Source: Maritimibacter sp. (lineage in GTDB: Bacteria; Pseudomonadota; Alphaproteobacteria; Rhodobacterales; Rhodobacteraceae). Taken from it: DNA of 64,000 nucleotides. The notes beneath the pieces were generated by a model, which saw only the letters and a list, made by a program, of their open reading frames with translations, was not told where the DNA came from and searched no databases. Every line of letters begins with the position of its first letter. Position 1 is the stretch's first letter. Location: positions 1 to 64,000 of the forward strand of contig NZVC01000059.1 in the NCBI GenBank assembly GCA_002701395.1. The letters run 5' to 3'. Shown here one piece after another: positions 36,047 to 45,261 of the stretch. A program made the position numbers and the translations under genes.

Positions 36047-37213
36047 ATGGCAAGAATCCGCCGATCCAAAACCCGTGTCTGCCTTGCTTCTGCAAGCCTT
36101 CTGGCGCTTGCGGCCTGTGCCGACGGCTTCGACGTTGACATGCGCGACCTGAGCGGTGGTCTGGACACCACCGAGGCCACGCGCCTTGCGACAGAGCCCC
36201 GGCCCCAGCCGGACAGCCGCGGGGTCATCACCTATCCGAATTTCCAAGTGGCGCTGGCCGAGCGTGGCGACACCATCAGCGGCATGGCGAACCGGCTGGG
36301 CCTGAACGCCGCCGAGCTTGCCCGCTACAACGGCATCGCCGCCGGTGTTCCGCTTCGCGAGGGCGAGGTGATCGCCCTGCCCCGCCGCATCGATGGGACC
36401 GTCGTCACCGGTGGCACGGACGACATCGCGTCGCTGGCCACGGGCGCGCTGGACCGGGTGGACGGGGGCAACCGCAACCGGAACTCGACCGTCACCACCA
36501 CGACGCTGGACGCCGCGCCGTCGGCGCCCTCGACGCCTGTCGCCGAGCCGGTGCGCCACAAGGTCACCCGTGGCGAGACCGCCTATTCCATTGCACGCCT
36601 TTACAAGGTGTCGGTGCGCGCCCTGTCGGAATGGAACGGGCTGGGCCCCGAGATGAACGTGCGCGAAGGTCAGGTTCTGCTGATCCCCGTCGCGTCGGAC
36701 AGCCAGCCGTCTGCGGTTCCCGTCGCGGTCGAGGCCCCGGGCGTGGGCAGCCTGACGCCCGAGCCGCCCAGCGCCTCGCAGCCGCTGCCGGAAGAGGTCG
36801 ACGTCGCCTCGGTCGCGCCGCCGCCGTCGCCGAACCTGTCGTCCGAACGCACAACCGACAGCGCATCGCGCCTGCTGTTGCCGGTATCCGGCTCGATCGT
36901 GCGGCCCTATCAGAAGGGCAAGAACGACGGGATCGACATCTCGGCCCCCGCCGGAACTCCGGTGAAGGCTGCCGAAGCGGGGACGGTCGCTGCGATCACC
37001 CGCGATACCGAGGAAGTGCCGATCCTTGTGATCCGGCACGCCGACGGTCTGCTGACGGTCTACGCCAACATCCAGAACATCCCCGTCGAGAAGGGCGCCA
37101 AGGTCAGCCGTGGCCAGACCATCGCCGAAGTGCGCGGGTCCGGGGCCTCGTTCCTGCATTTCGAGGTGCGCGAGGGGTTCGAAAGCGTCGATCCGGTGCC
37201 GTTCGTCAACTGA
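36047..37213 (+). CDS. NlpD-like lipoprotein with two LysM domains and a degenerate M23 (LytM) domain
   Basis: 388 residues. A lipobox LALAAC puts the lipidated Cys at 24. Two LysM repeats (about 66-108 and 165-208) bind peptidoglycan, and a C-terminal LytM/M23 domain starts near residue 283. The zinc ligands are changed: the usual H-x-G-x-D reads NDGIDI, and the HLHFEVR motif reads FLHFEVR. This suggests a non-catalytic activator of cell-wall amidases, as NlpD is in E. coli. GAGGGAA precedes the ATG at 36047. It is third in surE-pcm-nlpD. Confidence 0.85.
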   Translation: MARIRRSKTRVCLASASLLALAACADGFDVDMRDLSGGLDTTEATRLATEPRPQPDSRGVITYPNFQVALAERGDTISGMANRLGLNAAELARYNGIAAGVPLREGEVIALPRRIDGTVVTGGTDDIASLATGALDRVDGGNRNRNSTVTTTTLDAAPSAPSTPVAEPVRHKVTRGETAYSIARLYKVSVRALSEWNGLGPEMNVREGQVLLIPVASDSQPSAVPVAVEAPGVGSLTPEPPSASQPLPEEVDVASVAPPPSPNLSSERTTDSASRLLLPVSGSIVRPYQKGKNDGIDISAPAGTPVKAAEAGTVAAITRDTEEVPILVIRHADGLLTVYANIQNIPVEKGAKVSRGQTIAEVRGSGASFLHFEVREGFESVDPVPFVN

Positions 37214-37259
37214 CGCGGGCCGGTGGTCCGCGACGCGGGCCTTGCCACATTTACGTCAC

Positions 37260-37287
37260 GGAAAGCCCCGTTCACGCGGGGCTTTCC
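37260..37287 (+). terminator. Terminator hairpin after the nlpD-like gene
   Basis: GGAAAGCCCCG (37260-37270) and CGGGGCTTTCC (37277-37287) form a perfect 11-bp stem with a TTCACG loop, 47 bases after the stop. Only a short GCATTT follows, so termination may be partial. Confidence 0.65.
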
Positions 37288-37458
37288 GCATTTCGCGCCC
37301 CATTAACCTAAAAACCGTCCGAATCTCGCCCCGACGCGGTCCCCGTTAACCATCAATCGTGGTTACCGAACCAGGGGTGGTTTACGAAGCAGCGGCGGAG
37401 GCCGGCCAGTCAGGCCGGCGCCCGCCGAAGCATCGCCATCCCCCTCGGGAGGATGGAC

Positions 37459-39873
37459 ATGGCGACCTACAACATCCGTTTCTACAATGCCGATCCCTTC
37501 GGCATCCTGCCGCAAGACGCGGGCCAGACCTTTACGTGGTCGGGGCCGGTGGATGCGGTCGGCAAGGCCATCGTCACCGACCCGGACTCGGGCATCGGCG
37601 GCACCACGCTGGATGACGACAACGCGGGCAGCGAACGCGCGACGGCCGACATCAGCATCGGCGGCGTCACCTCGGACGGGTCGGACGTCGACGCGGAAGA
37701 GGTCTGGACGGTCCGGGATTCCGTGACCGGCGAGGAATTTCAGGTGGCCACCTTCGAGGTCGAGGACGGGGCCGCCTCCGGGTACTATACCATCACCGAG
37801 ATCCCGCTGGTCGCCGGTCGCGAATACACGGTGCTGGAGTACGACAGCAATCCGGACGTCACCGCGGGCGACATCGCGTTCAGTGCGACGGATTATGTCG
37901 CCCCCGAGCACGAGATCACCGGCACGTCGGGCGATGACACCATCGACGGCAGCTATCTTGGCGATGCGCAGCAGGATTCCGTGGACGACGGGTTCGGCAG
38001 TGGCGCGGACGGCAACGACAACACGATCGACGCGCAGGGTGGCGACGACGTGGTGGACGCCGGTCTTGGCGACGACACCGTCGACGGCGGATCTGGCAAC
38101 GACAGCATCGACGGCGGCGCGGGTAACGACAGTCTCGACGGAGGCACCGGCGCGGACGAGATCACCGGCGGTGCGGGCGACGACACGATCGAGGGCGGAA
38201 CGGGCAACGATACCCTGTACGGTGATGGCAACGGCGGGGTGCAGGCGCTTGCATCCGGCGATGCCGAATACCTGGACTGGAGCGCGCAAGGCGGCGACGG
38301 AACCAACCTGTCCGGTGGCTTCAGCCAGACCACCGGCGACATGACGGTCTCGGTGTCCTTCAGCGACACCGGCAACAACTCGGCGCAGTATCGGGTCGAG
38401 ACCTCGGACACCGCCTATACCGACGGCGGCGAGCCCTTCGATCCAAGATCGAACCTATACCTTCACGGCGATGGCGACGGCGAGACGTCGCAGACGGCGC
38501 TGGACTTCTCGGCGGCGCCGGACGCTGGCGTTCTGGACGAGGTCCGGGACGTGTCCTTCCGCCTGAACGATATCGACTATGCCCAGAACAACCACCGCGA
38601 CGAGGTGACGATCCGGGCCTATGACGCGGACGGCAACCCGGTGTCGGTCAACCTGACAGCCGAAGGGAACGACACGACCGACGACACCGCCGGGACGATC
38701 CGGGCTGGCAACGCGCTGGAAGATCCGGACGATGCGCAGGGGTCGGTCCTTGTCGAGATCGCAGGCCCGGTGTCGCGGATCGAGATCCACTATTCCAACG
38801 GGCTGAACGGCACGCAGGCGATCTATGTGTCGGATGTGCATTTCACCACCGTTCCCGATCCCGACGCGGGAACGATGACCGGCAACGACAGCCTTGATGG
38901 CGGCGAAGGCGACGACATCATCGACGGCGGCGCCGGGAACGACACGCTGATCGGGGGCGAGGGGTCGGATACGCTGACCGGCGGCGACGGCTCGGACGTG
39001 TATGTGCTGCACTCTGGCAGCGGCGCGGACGTGATCACCGACTTCGATACCGGCGACGATGACGGCGACGGCATCTTCAACGACCAGATCGACCTTGGCA
39101 ACCTGACCGACGCCGATGGCAACCCGGTCAACGCGTGGGACGTGACGGTCACCGACGACGGTAAGGGGAACGCGGTTCTCAATTTCCCGGGCGGGGAAAG
39201 CCTGACGCTGATGGGCGTCGATCCCGCACAGATGTCGGGTGCGCAGGCGCTGGCGTCGGCCGGGGTGCCCTGCTTTGCCGAGGGTACGCTGATCCGCACC
39301 CCGCGCGGCGACGTGCCGGTGCAGAACCTGAAGGTGGGCGACAAGGTCACGACGCTGCACCACGGGGCGCAGCGCATCCTGTGGCGCGGCGCACGCCGGG
39401 TGGACGCGGCGCGGCTGGCGGCGGAACCGCACAACCGCCCGGTCCGCATCCCCGAGGGCTTGCTGGGCAACTACGCGCCGCTGATCGTGTCGCCGCAACA
39501 CGCGATGGCGCTGGACGAACGGCACGGCTTCGACGAGCCGGTGCTGGTTCGCGCCAAGTTCTTGGCAGAGGCGCCCGGCCCGGTGCGGGTGGCGCACGGG
39601 CGGCGGGACGTGGTGTACCACCACCTGCTGTGCGCCCGGCACGAGCTGTTGCTGGCCAACGGCTGTGCGGCGGAAAGCTTCTATCCGGGGGAAGAGGCGC
39701 TGAAGATGTTTCCGCCCATCGCGCAGTTGCAGCTGACCTGTCTGATCCCGCAGCTGGGTCTTGCGCCCACGGCCGAGGTCTATGGCCCCACCGCACGCCC
39801 CATGCTGCGTCGGCGCGAGGCGCTGGAACGGCTGGACCTGCGGCTTCTCTCGCTGCGCTATCGCATGGCCTAA
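37459..39873 (+). CDS. RTX-repeat protein with C-terminal Hint domain (Hint protein 1)
   Basis: 804 residues with no signal peptide. Calcium-binding GGxGxDxx nonapeptides occur at about 155-257 and again at 475-520, separated by a beta-rich segment. The C-terminal 200 residues are a Hint domain (Hedgehog/intein type) starting at Cys605 in CFAEGTLIRTP, with VSPQH as the block-B His. RTX repeats suggest type I secretion and folding outside the cell; Hint domains can cleave their own backbone. The ATG at 37459 is preferred because GGGAGG lies 6 bases upstream. No exporter genes are nearby. Confidence 0.85.
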   Translation: MATYNIRFYNADPFGILPQDAGQTFTWSGPVDAVGKAIVTDPDSGIGGTTLDDDNAGSERATADISIGGVTSDGSDVDAEEVWTVRDSVTGEEFQVATFEVEDGAASGYYTITEIPLVAGREYTVLEYDSNPDVTAGDIAFSATDYVAPEHEITGTSGDDTIDGSYLGDAQQDSVDDGFGSGADGNDNTIDAQGGDDVVDAGLGDDTVDGGSGNDSIDGGAGNDSLDGGTGADEITGGAGDDTIEGGTGNDTLYGDGNGGVQALASGDAEYLDWSAQGGDGTNLSGGFSQTTGDMTVSVSFSDTGNNSAQYRVETSDTAYTDGGEPFDPRSNLYLHGDGDGETSQTALDFSAAPDAGVLDEVRDVSFRLNDIDYAQNNHRDEVTIRAYDADGNPVSVNLTAEGNDTTDDTAGTIRAGNALEDPDDAQGSVLVEIAGPVSRIEIHYSNGLNGTQAIYVSDVHFTTVPDPDAGTMTGNDSLDGGEGDDIIDGGAGNDTLIGGEGSDTLTGGDGSDVYVLHSGSGADVITDFDTGDDDGDGIFNDQIDLGNLTDADGNPVNAWDVTVTDDGKGNAVLNFPGGESLTLMGVDPAQMSGAQALASAGVPCFAEGTLIRTPRGDVPVQNLKVGDKVTTLHHGAQRILWRGARRVDAARLAAEPHNRPVRIPEGLLGNYAPLIVSPQHAMALDERHGFDEPVLVRAKFLAEAPGPVRVAHGRRDVVYHHLLCARHELLLANGCAAESFYPGEEALKMFPPIAQLQLTCLIPQLGLAPTAEVYGPTARPMLRRREALERLDLRLLSLRYRMA

Positions 39874-39897
39874 CGGCCCTGGCTTACGCGCAGGCCG

Positions 39898-40494
39898 CTA
39901 GCTCTTGTCGATGTCCCTGCGGAAATCCGGGCGTGGGTTGGTCGTGGGCGCCTCGTAGCCGTCGTCCTCGTCGCGCGAGGGGGCATCGTCGCCCTTCCCC
40001 GGCTCGCCGGGCTTTTCATCTTCCTGCGGGAAGACGATGATCTGACCGCCGTCCAGCAGGAAGCTGCCTTGCAGCGTATAGACCTGCCACGTGCCCTCGG
40101 ATTTCTTGCCGCGCCCGTTGTCCATCACTTCGCGGTCTTTCACGAACTCGTCCGTCGAAAAGCTGATCTCGTAGCTATAGGTGCCGTCGTACAGCTTTTC
40201 GCCGTTCGGATAATCGCGGTTTTCCAGCGGCTCTTCCTTGTTTTCAAGATAGGCCCGCAGGTCAATTTTCGGGATGCGCTTGCCGGTCTCGACCTCGGCG
40301 CGATAGCCGTTCGGTCCGACCACGAACAGGCGGAACTTGCGCGCGCTTTCGGGGATCTTCTCGAACCCGAAGTACAGCGTCGTGCCCTCGAACCGCTCGG
40401 TGATCACCGCCTCGCCGTCCGAGATCGTGACGGCCGATGCAAATCCCGTTCCGCCGATAAAGACTGCGGTTGCGAAAGCGACTGTCTTGAACAT
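39898..40494 (-). CDS. Secreted protein of unknown function
   Basis: 198 residues with a signal peptide (MFKTVAFATAVFIGGTGFASA). The mature part is predicted beta-rich (GTTLYFGFEKIPESARKFRLFVVGPNGY) and ends in a charged, Asp/Glu/Pro-rich tail. I do not recognise the family. The start at 40494 is chosen to begin at the signal peptide; there is no strong ribosome site. It is convergent with Hint protein 1, with 24 bases between the stops, and 114 bases downstream of the DUF815 ATPase on the same strand. Confidence 0.72.
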   Translation of the reverse strand: MFKTVAFATAVFIGGTGFASAVTISDGEAVITERFEGTTLYFGFEKIPESARKFRLFVVGPNGYRAEVETGKRIPKIDLRAYLENKEEPLENRDYPNGEKLYDGTYSYEISFSTDEFVKDREVMDNGRGKKSEGTWQVYTLQGSFLLDGGQIIVFPQEDEKPGEPGKGDDAPSRDEDDGYEAPTTNPRPDFRRDIDKS

Positions 40495-40608
40495 CTTCAA
40501 AGCCCTATGCCACGCCGGGCCCGTCGAAGGGCCCGCTGTCAATAGGACGAAGGTAGCGGCAAACTCACGCTACGGCAACTTTCAAAGCCTTCGGGTCAAC
40601 CGGAGCGG

Positions 40609-41448
40609 TCAGATCGCCGCGCCGCGTCGCCCCGCAAGGTCGGTGAAGTACTGCCACGCCACCCGGCCCGACCGGGCGCCACGGGTCGCCTGCCATTCGA
40701 TGGCTTCGGCACGCAAGGTCTCGTCGTCGATCTCGACCCCGTGCGCGTCGCAGTAGCCCCGGATCATAGCAAGGTATTCATCCTGCGAACAGGGATGGAA
40801 GCCCAGCCACAGGCCGAAGCGGTCCGACAGCGACACCTTTTCCTCGGTGGCTTCCGACGGGCTGATCGCGCTGGATCGTTCGTTCTCGATCATGTCGCGT
40901 GGCATCAGGTGGCGGCGGTTGGACGTGGCGTAGAAGACCACGTTGTCGGGCCGCCCCTCGATCCCGCCGTCCAGCACGGCCTTGAGCGACTTGTAGTGCT
41001 GGTCGTCGTGGCTGAAGGACAGGTCGTCGCAGAACAGGACGAAGCGGTCGCCGCTGTCCCTCAGAAGGGTCAGAAGGCGTCCGACGCTGGGCAGGTCCTC
41101 GCGCTGAAGCTCGACGATCTTCAGGGCGTGGCCCTGCGCCAGAGCTTCGGCATGGATCGCCTTGACGAGGCTGGATTTCCCCATGCCCCGGCTGCCCCAC
41201 AAAAGCGCGTTGTTGGCCGGCAGGCCACGGGCGAATTGCAGCGTGTTGGCCAGCAACGTGTCCCGTGCGCGGTCGATCCCCACCAGAAGCGGCAGGTCGA
41301 CGCGGTTCACCTTGGGCACCGGCACCAGCCGGTCGGGTTCGACATGCCAGACAAAAGCGTCGGCGGCCGCGAAGTCCGGCGCCGCCATCGGCGCCGGGCT
41401 CATCCGTTCCAAAGCCTTGGCGATGCGGGTCAGCGCCGCGTCGCTCAT
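40609..41448 (-). CDS. DUF815-family AAA-type ATPase
   Basis: 279 residues. Walker A is GSRGMGKSS near residue 84 and Walker B is FVLFCDDLSF; the sensor-like ATSNRRHL follows. This matches the DUF815 family of uncharacterised ATPases that often accompany tatC in Rhodobacteraceae. It overlaps the tatC stop by 4 bases, so it is part of the tat operon, but no role in Tat export is established. Confidence 0.85.
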   Translation of the reverse strand: MSDAALTRIAKALERMSPAPMAAPDFAAADAFVWHVEPDRLVPVPKVNRVDLPLLVGIDRARDTLLANTLQFARGLPANNALLWGSRGMGKSSLVKAIHAEALAQGHALKIVELQREDLPSVGRLLTLLRDSGDRFVLFCDDLSFSHDDQHYKSLKAVLDGGIEGRPDNVVFYATSNRRHLMPRDMIENERSSAISPSEATEEKVSLSDRFGLWLGFHPCSQDEYLAMIRGYCDAHGVEIDDETLRAEAIEWQATRGARSGRVAWQYFTDLAGRRGAAI

Positions 41449-42347
41449 TCCTTGGCCTCCGGCTGCTCGGGCTCGTCATCGTCCAGCCCGTACAGGTCGT
41501 CGAGGTCCTCGTCCTCGTCAAGGACGCCCTCTTCGCGCAGCTTCTCGACGCGCTTGCGCTCGACCCGGCGGACCAGGAAGATCGAGATTTCGTACAGCCC
41601 GTAGACCACCACGAACAAGATCACCTGCGTGATGACGTCCGGCGGGGTGACTAGCGCGGCCAGCACGAGGATGGCGACCACGGCGTACTTGCGCACCTCG
41701 CCAAGGCCGCGCGACGACACCAGCCCGGCCTTGCCCATCAGGGTCAGCAGAACCGGCAGCTGGAAACACAGGCCGAAAGCGACGATGAACTTGATCGTCA
41801 GGTTGAGGTATTCCTGCGCTGACCCCTGGAACACCACCGAAAGGCCCTGTTGGACCTCTTCGGTGGGCACAGCCTCGCCCTCGGCGCCGAACTGCTGGAA
41901 GCCAAGGAAGAAGTCATAGGCCAGCGGCGTGACGACATAGAACGCAAAGGCCGACCCCAGCAGGAACATGAAGGGCGACGCCACGAGGAAGGGCAGGAAG
42001 GCGCCTTTCTCGGACTTGTACAGGCCCGGCGCCACGAAGCGCCACATCTGGTAGGCGATCATCGGGAAGGACAGCATGAAGCCGCCCAGCAGCGACACCT
42101 TGATCGCGACGAAGAAACCTTCCTGCGGGCTGATGAAGATCAGGTCACAGTCCTGCCCCCGCTCGCCCAGCACCTGACACAGGGGGGCCGTTAGGAAGTT
42201 GAAGATCGGCGTGGCGACGGTGAAGCAGATCACCATGCCCACGATGAACGCAAGAACCGACCGGATCAGCCGCGTCCGCAGCTCGGCCAGATGTTCGATC
42301 AGCGGCGCCGAGGAGGCGTCGATCTCGTCTTCGTCGGTTGCGCTCAT
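41445..42347 (-). CDS. tatC: Sec-independent protein translocase subunit TatC
   Basis: 300 residues with six membrane helices. The N-terminal LIEHLAELRTRLIRS and FVAPGLYKSEKGAFLPF carry the conserved twin-arginine-recognition residues. TatC with TatB forms the receptor for folded cofactor-containing substrates such as molybdoenzymes. An acidic C-terminal tail extends about 40 residues. It overlaps tatB by 4 bases at its start and DUF815 by 4 at its end. Confidence 0.95.
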   Translation of the reverse strand: MSATDEDEIDASSAPLIEHLAELRTRLIRSVLAFIVGMVICFTVATPIFNFLTAPLCQVLGERGQDCDLIFISPQEGFFVAIKVSLLGGFMLSFPMIAYQMWRFVAPGLYKSEKGAFLPFLVASPFMFLLGSAFAFYVVTPLAYDFFLGFQQFGAEGEAVPTEEVQQGLSVVFQGSAQEYLNLTIKFIVAFGLCFQLPVLLTLMGKAGLVSSRGLGEVRKYAVVAILVLAALVTPPDVITQVILFVVVYGLYEISIFLVRRVERKRVEKLREEGVLDEDEDLDDLYGLDDDEPEQPEAKE

Positions 42348-42856
42348 TTACTGTCGTCTCCAGCAGCGGGGCCGGGCTTCGGCGCCGCCGGGTCGGGAAC
42401 CGGGGCCGTCTTGGGCGCGCCGTCCGCCGTCGCGGCGTCCGGTGCAGCCGCTGCCGCCTCGGCAGCCTTGCGGGCTTCGGCGGTCTTGGCGGCGTTCTCG
42501 CGGATCTTCTTGGCCTGCTCGGCGCGTTCTTCGGTCATCGCGGCGGTGGCCGGACCGGGTTCGCGCTTCACGGCCTTGGACGGGTCCCACTTTTCGAACT
42601 TGTCGGCGGCCTCGTTCAGCTTGTCGAGGCCCATCGACTTGGCGGAGGTGGCGGACTTCAGGTCTTTCGCCACGTCCTTCACGCCCGCCTCGTCGGCGGC
42701 ATCGTTCATGGCGCGCTGAAACTCTCGGGCCATGTTCTTCATCTTGCCGGTGAACCGGCCAAGCGTGCGGAACATGCCGGGCAGGTCCTTGGGGCCCACC
42801 ACGATCAGCGCGACGATGCCGATCAGAAGAAGTTCGGTCCAGCCGAGGTCAAACAT
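42344..42856 (-). CDS. tatB: Sec-independent protein translocase subunit TatB
   Basis: 170 residues. The N-terminal MFDLGWTELLLIGIVALIVVGPKDLP is the Tat membrane helix and hinge, followed by an amphipathic helix and an Ala/Pro-rich tail of about 60 residues that is longer than in many TatB proteins. It forms the receptor complex with TatC. tatA ends 36 bases upstream. Confidence 0.93.
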   Translation of the reverse strand: MFDLGWTELLLIGIVALIVVGPKDLPGMFRTLGRFTGKMKNMAREFQRAMNDAADEAGVKDVAKDLKSATSAKSMGLDKLNEAADKFEKWDPSKAVKREPGPATAAMTEERAEQAKKIRENAAKTAEARKAAEAAAAAPDAATADGAPKTAPVPDPAAPKPGPAAGDDSK

Positions 42857-42892
42857 GGCGACGGTCCGTCATTGGAGAAAAGGACGAAGGGT

Positions 42893-43111
42893 TCAGACCT
42901 TGTCCTTTTCCTTTTCATCCTCGGGGGTCACGTCGCGGGCAGAGGACGCGCCGTCCTCAAGCTCGTCGTTGCTGTCCTTGACGCCCCGCTTGAAGGCGGT
43001 GATGCCCTTGCCGACCTCTCCCATCAGGGACGAGATCTTGCCGCGCCCGAACAGGACAAGCACGACGACGGCGATCAGAAGAAGGCCGGGAAGGCCGATG
43101 TTGTTCAGCAT
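42893..43111 (-). CDS. tatA: Sec-independent protein translocase subunit TatA
   Basis: 72 residues with the N-terminal helix ([20 protein letters not shown]) and amphipathic segment of TatA, which oligomerises to form the translocation site. The ATG at 43111 is favoured because GGAGAGA lies 5 bases upstream; another in-frame ATG at 43123 would add four residues. It is first of tatA-tatB-tatC-DUF815 and divergent from the WYL regulator. Confidence 0.94.
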   Translation of the reverse strand: MLNNIGLPGLLLIAVVVLVLFGRGKISSLMGEVGKGITAFKRGVKDSNDELEDGASSARDVTPEDEKEKDKV

Positions 43112-43339
43112 GGGTCTCTCCATGATCGGGCCGGCATCTGCGGCCCCTGGCTGGAACGGTGAAAGATCACGGACCGTTTCTATGGACTGGCGAGCGCCTC
43201 GAAAAGTGGCAAAGCGACGCCGCCCGGGATTTCCGTTGAAGATTTCGGCACCACGCGGGGACGGCTTGCCCTCCTGACAGGTTTTTGTCAGTTATGCGGT
43301 GAAAATCTCCGCTCAATCGCGCATGGCCCATCCGAATCG

Positions 43340-44014
43340 ATGTCTCGCTCTGACCGCCTTTACGCCCTGATCCAGTCGCTGCGCGACGGCCGGCTGCACC
43401 GCGCGTCCGAGCTGGCCAAGACGCACGGCGTCAGCGAACGCACGATCTGGCGCGACATGGACACGCTGATGGCGTCCGGCGTGCCGGTTCGGGGTGAACG
43501 GGGGCTGGGATACCGGATGACCGCGCCGGTGACGTTGCCACCGCTGAACCTGTCGATGACCGAGCTAGAGGCACTTCACGTCGGGCTGGCCGCCGTGGCG
43601 CATGGCGGCGACGCAGAGCTGTCGGCGGCAGCGCGCAAACTGTCGGGCCGGATCGACACGCTGCTGCCCGAGGACCGCACCGGCGCGCGGGGCGGCTGGA
43701 CCTTTGCGGTTCACCCGCTGGCGGACGCGGCGGCGGGGTTCGCCCACATGCCGCGCATCCGGGCCGCGATCCGCAGCCGCCAGAAGCTGGCCGCGCATCA
43801 TCAGGAGGACGACGGCAGCCTGCAGCGCCGGGTGATCCGGCCGCTGAAGCTGGACTATTGGGGTCGGGTCTGGACGGTGGCCTGCTGGTGCGAAACCACG
43901 GGCGGCTTCGCCACGCTGCGGGTCGACAGGATCGCACAGCTGGACATCCTGCCCGCGCTTTTCGTCGAGGAACAGGGCAAGACCCTGGTGGATTTCAACC
44001 ACGCGCAGGGCTAA
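43340..44014 (+). CDS. YafY-type transcriptional regulator with HTH and WYL domain
   Basis: 224 residues. An N-terminal DeoR-like helix-turn-helix (ASELAKTHGVSERTIWRDM) is followed by a WYL-type ligand domain (RVIRPLKLDYWGRVWTVACW and TLRVDRI). Regulators of this kind respond to small molecules or nucleic-acid stress. It is divergent from tatA and ends 25 bases before the convergent ABC ATPase gene. The target is unknown. Confidence 0.85.
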   Translation: MSRSDRLYALIQSLRDGRLHRASELAKTHGVSERTIWRDMDTLMASGVPVRGERGLGYRMTAPVTLPPLNLSMTELEALHVGLAAVAHGGDAELSAAARKLSGRIDTLLPEDRTGARGGWTFAVHPLADAAAGFAHMPRIRAAIRSRQKLAAHHQEDDGSLQRRVIRPLKLDYWGRVWTVACWCETTGGFATLRVDRIAQLDILPALFVEEQGKTLVDFNHAQG

Positions 44015-44039
44015 GCCGCGCGGCGTCCGGCAGGCCGCC

Positions 44040-45161
44040 CTACGAGGTCACCGGGAACACGAAACACCTGTCGCGCCGCACCGTCAGCCACAGCGGGCGT
44101 CCCGGCTTCGGCAGGAAGACGTTCGGAACCGTCGCCTTCAGGATCGACAGGTCGTGGTCCATGCGAAACTCGACCAAGCTTTCCGACCCCATGAACCGCG
44201 CGCGCTGCACCACGCCGCGGGCGGGCACCCCGTCGCGCGACGTCGGCAACGGCCCGGTGCCGTTGCGGTCGAAGTCGATCTTCACGTGCTGCGGGCGGAA
44301 GACGATGTCGACCTCGGTCCCGTCGGGAACGCCGGGCGCAAGAAACTGGCCGAAGGGCGTGTCGGTCAGCGCACCGCGCACGACCCCGCGGATCACGTTG
44401 ATGTCCGAGAAGAACGCCGCCGCCGCCTTGTCCGCCGGAGCGTTGTAGACGTTGTAAGGCGCGCCCTGCTGCACGATCCGGCCGTCGCGCATCAGCGCGA
44501 TCTCGTCGGCCATGCGCATCGCCTCTTCAGGTTCGTGCGTGACCAGCAGCACCGCGGCGCCCGCCTCTTTCAGGATTTCCAGCGTCTCGTCCCGGATGCC
44601 GTCGCGCAGGCGGTTGTCCAGCCCGCTGAACGGCTCGTCCATCAGCATGACGCTGGGCCCCGGCGCAAGGGCACGGGCCAGCGCCACGCGCTGTTGTTCG
44701 CCGCCCGACAGTTCGTGCGGGAAGGCGTCGATGTGGCGCATCAGATCGACGCGATCCAACAGCGCCTCGACCCGCGCGCGCCGTTCGGCCTTGCCGCCCG
44801 TCAGGCCGAAGGCGACGTTGTCGGCCACCGACATATGCGGAAACAGCGCGAAGTCCTGGAACATCAGGCCGATCGACCGGCGCTCGGGCGGGACGCGGAA
44901 CACCGTGTCGCACACCAGCTTGCCGTCCAGATGGATCTCGCCCGAGTCCTGCATGTCGACCCCGGCGATGCACCGCAGGGTCGTCGACTTGCCGCAACCG
45001 GACGGCCCCAGCAAACAGGTCACCTGCCCCGGCATCACGCGCAGCGAGACATGGTCCACCACCGTCCGGCCCGCGAAATGCCGGGACAGGTCGCGGATCT
45101 CCAGCCGGGGCACGGGGGCCGCGGTCTGTTCCGTCTTCGGCAAGGGCTCTGGCGCGTTCAT
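44040..45161 (-). CDS. ABC transporter ATP-binding protein, FbpC/PotA-like
   Basis: 373 residues with Walker A GPSGCGKST, signature LSGGEQQR, Walker B VMLMDEPFSGLD and a C-terminal TOBE-like domain, as in ferric-iron, sulfate or polyamine importers. No permease or binding-protein gene is adjacent, so the substrate is unknown. The ATG at 45161 is preferred over a GTG at 45197; neither has a good ribosome site. The SDR gene lies 100 bases upstream on the same strand. Confidence 0.85.
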   Translation of the reverse strand: MNAPEPLPKTEQTAAPVPRLEIRDLSRHFAGRTVVDHVSLRVMPGQVTCLLGPSGCGKSTTLRCIAGVDMQDSGEIHLDGKLVCDTVFRVPPERRSIGLMFQDFALFPHMSVADNVAFGLTGGKAERRARVEALLDRVDLMRHIDAFPHELSGGEQQRVALARALAPGPSVMLMDEPFSGLDNRLRDGIRDETLEILKEAGAAVLLVTHEPEEAMRMADEIALMRDGRIVQQGAPYNVYNAPADKAAAAFFSDINVIRGVVRGALTDTPFGQFLAPGVPDGTEVDIVFRPQHVKIDFDRNGTGPLPTSRDGVPARGVVQRARFMGSESLVEFRMDHDLSILKATVPNVFLPKPGRPLWLTVRRDRCFVFPVTS

Positions 45162-45261
45162 GCGGTGGGGCGAAGTCCGATCAAATCTGTCGATCACTCG
45201 GACCTAGCAAGCCCGCCCCCCTGCCGCAAGCGCGGCGCGGGGGCGGATCGTCACGGTCTGT

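Noticed and set aside
38040-38220. Short GC-rich tandem repetition that could pass for a DNA repeat array
   Set aside because: It is the coding sequence of RTX nonapeptides in Hint protein 1. The same explanation holds for about 49910-50040 in Hint protein 4, and no CRISPR-like spacing is present.
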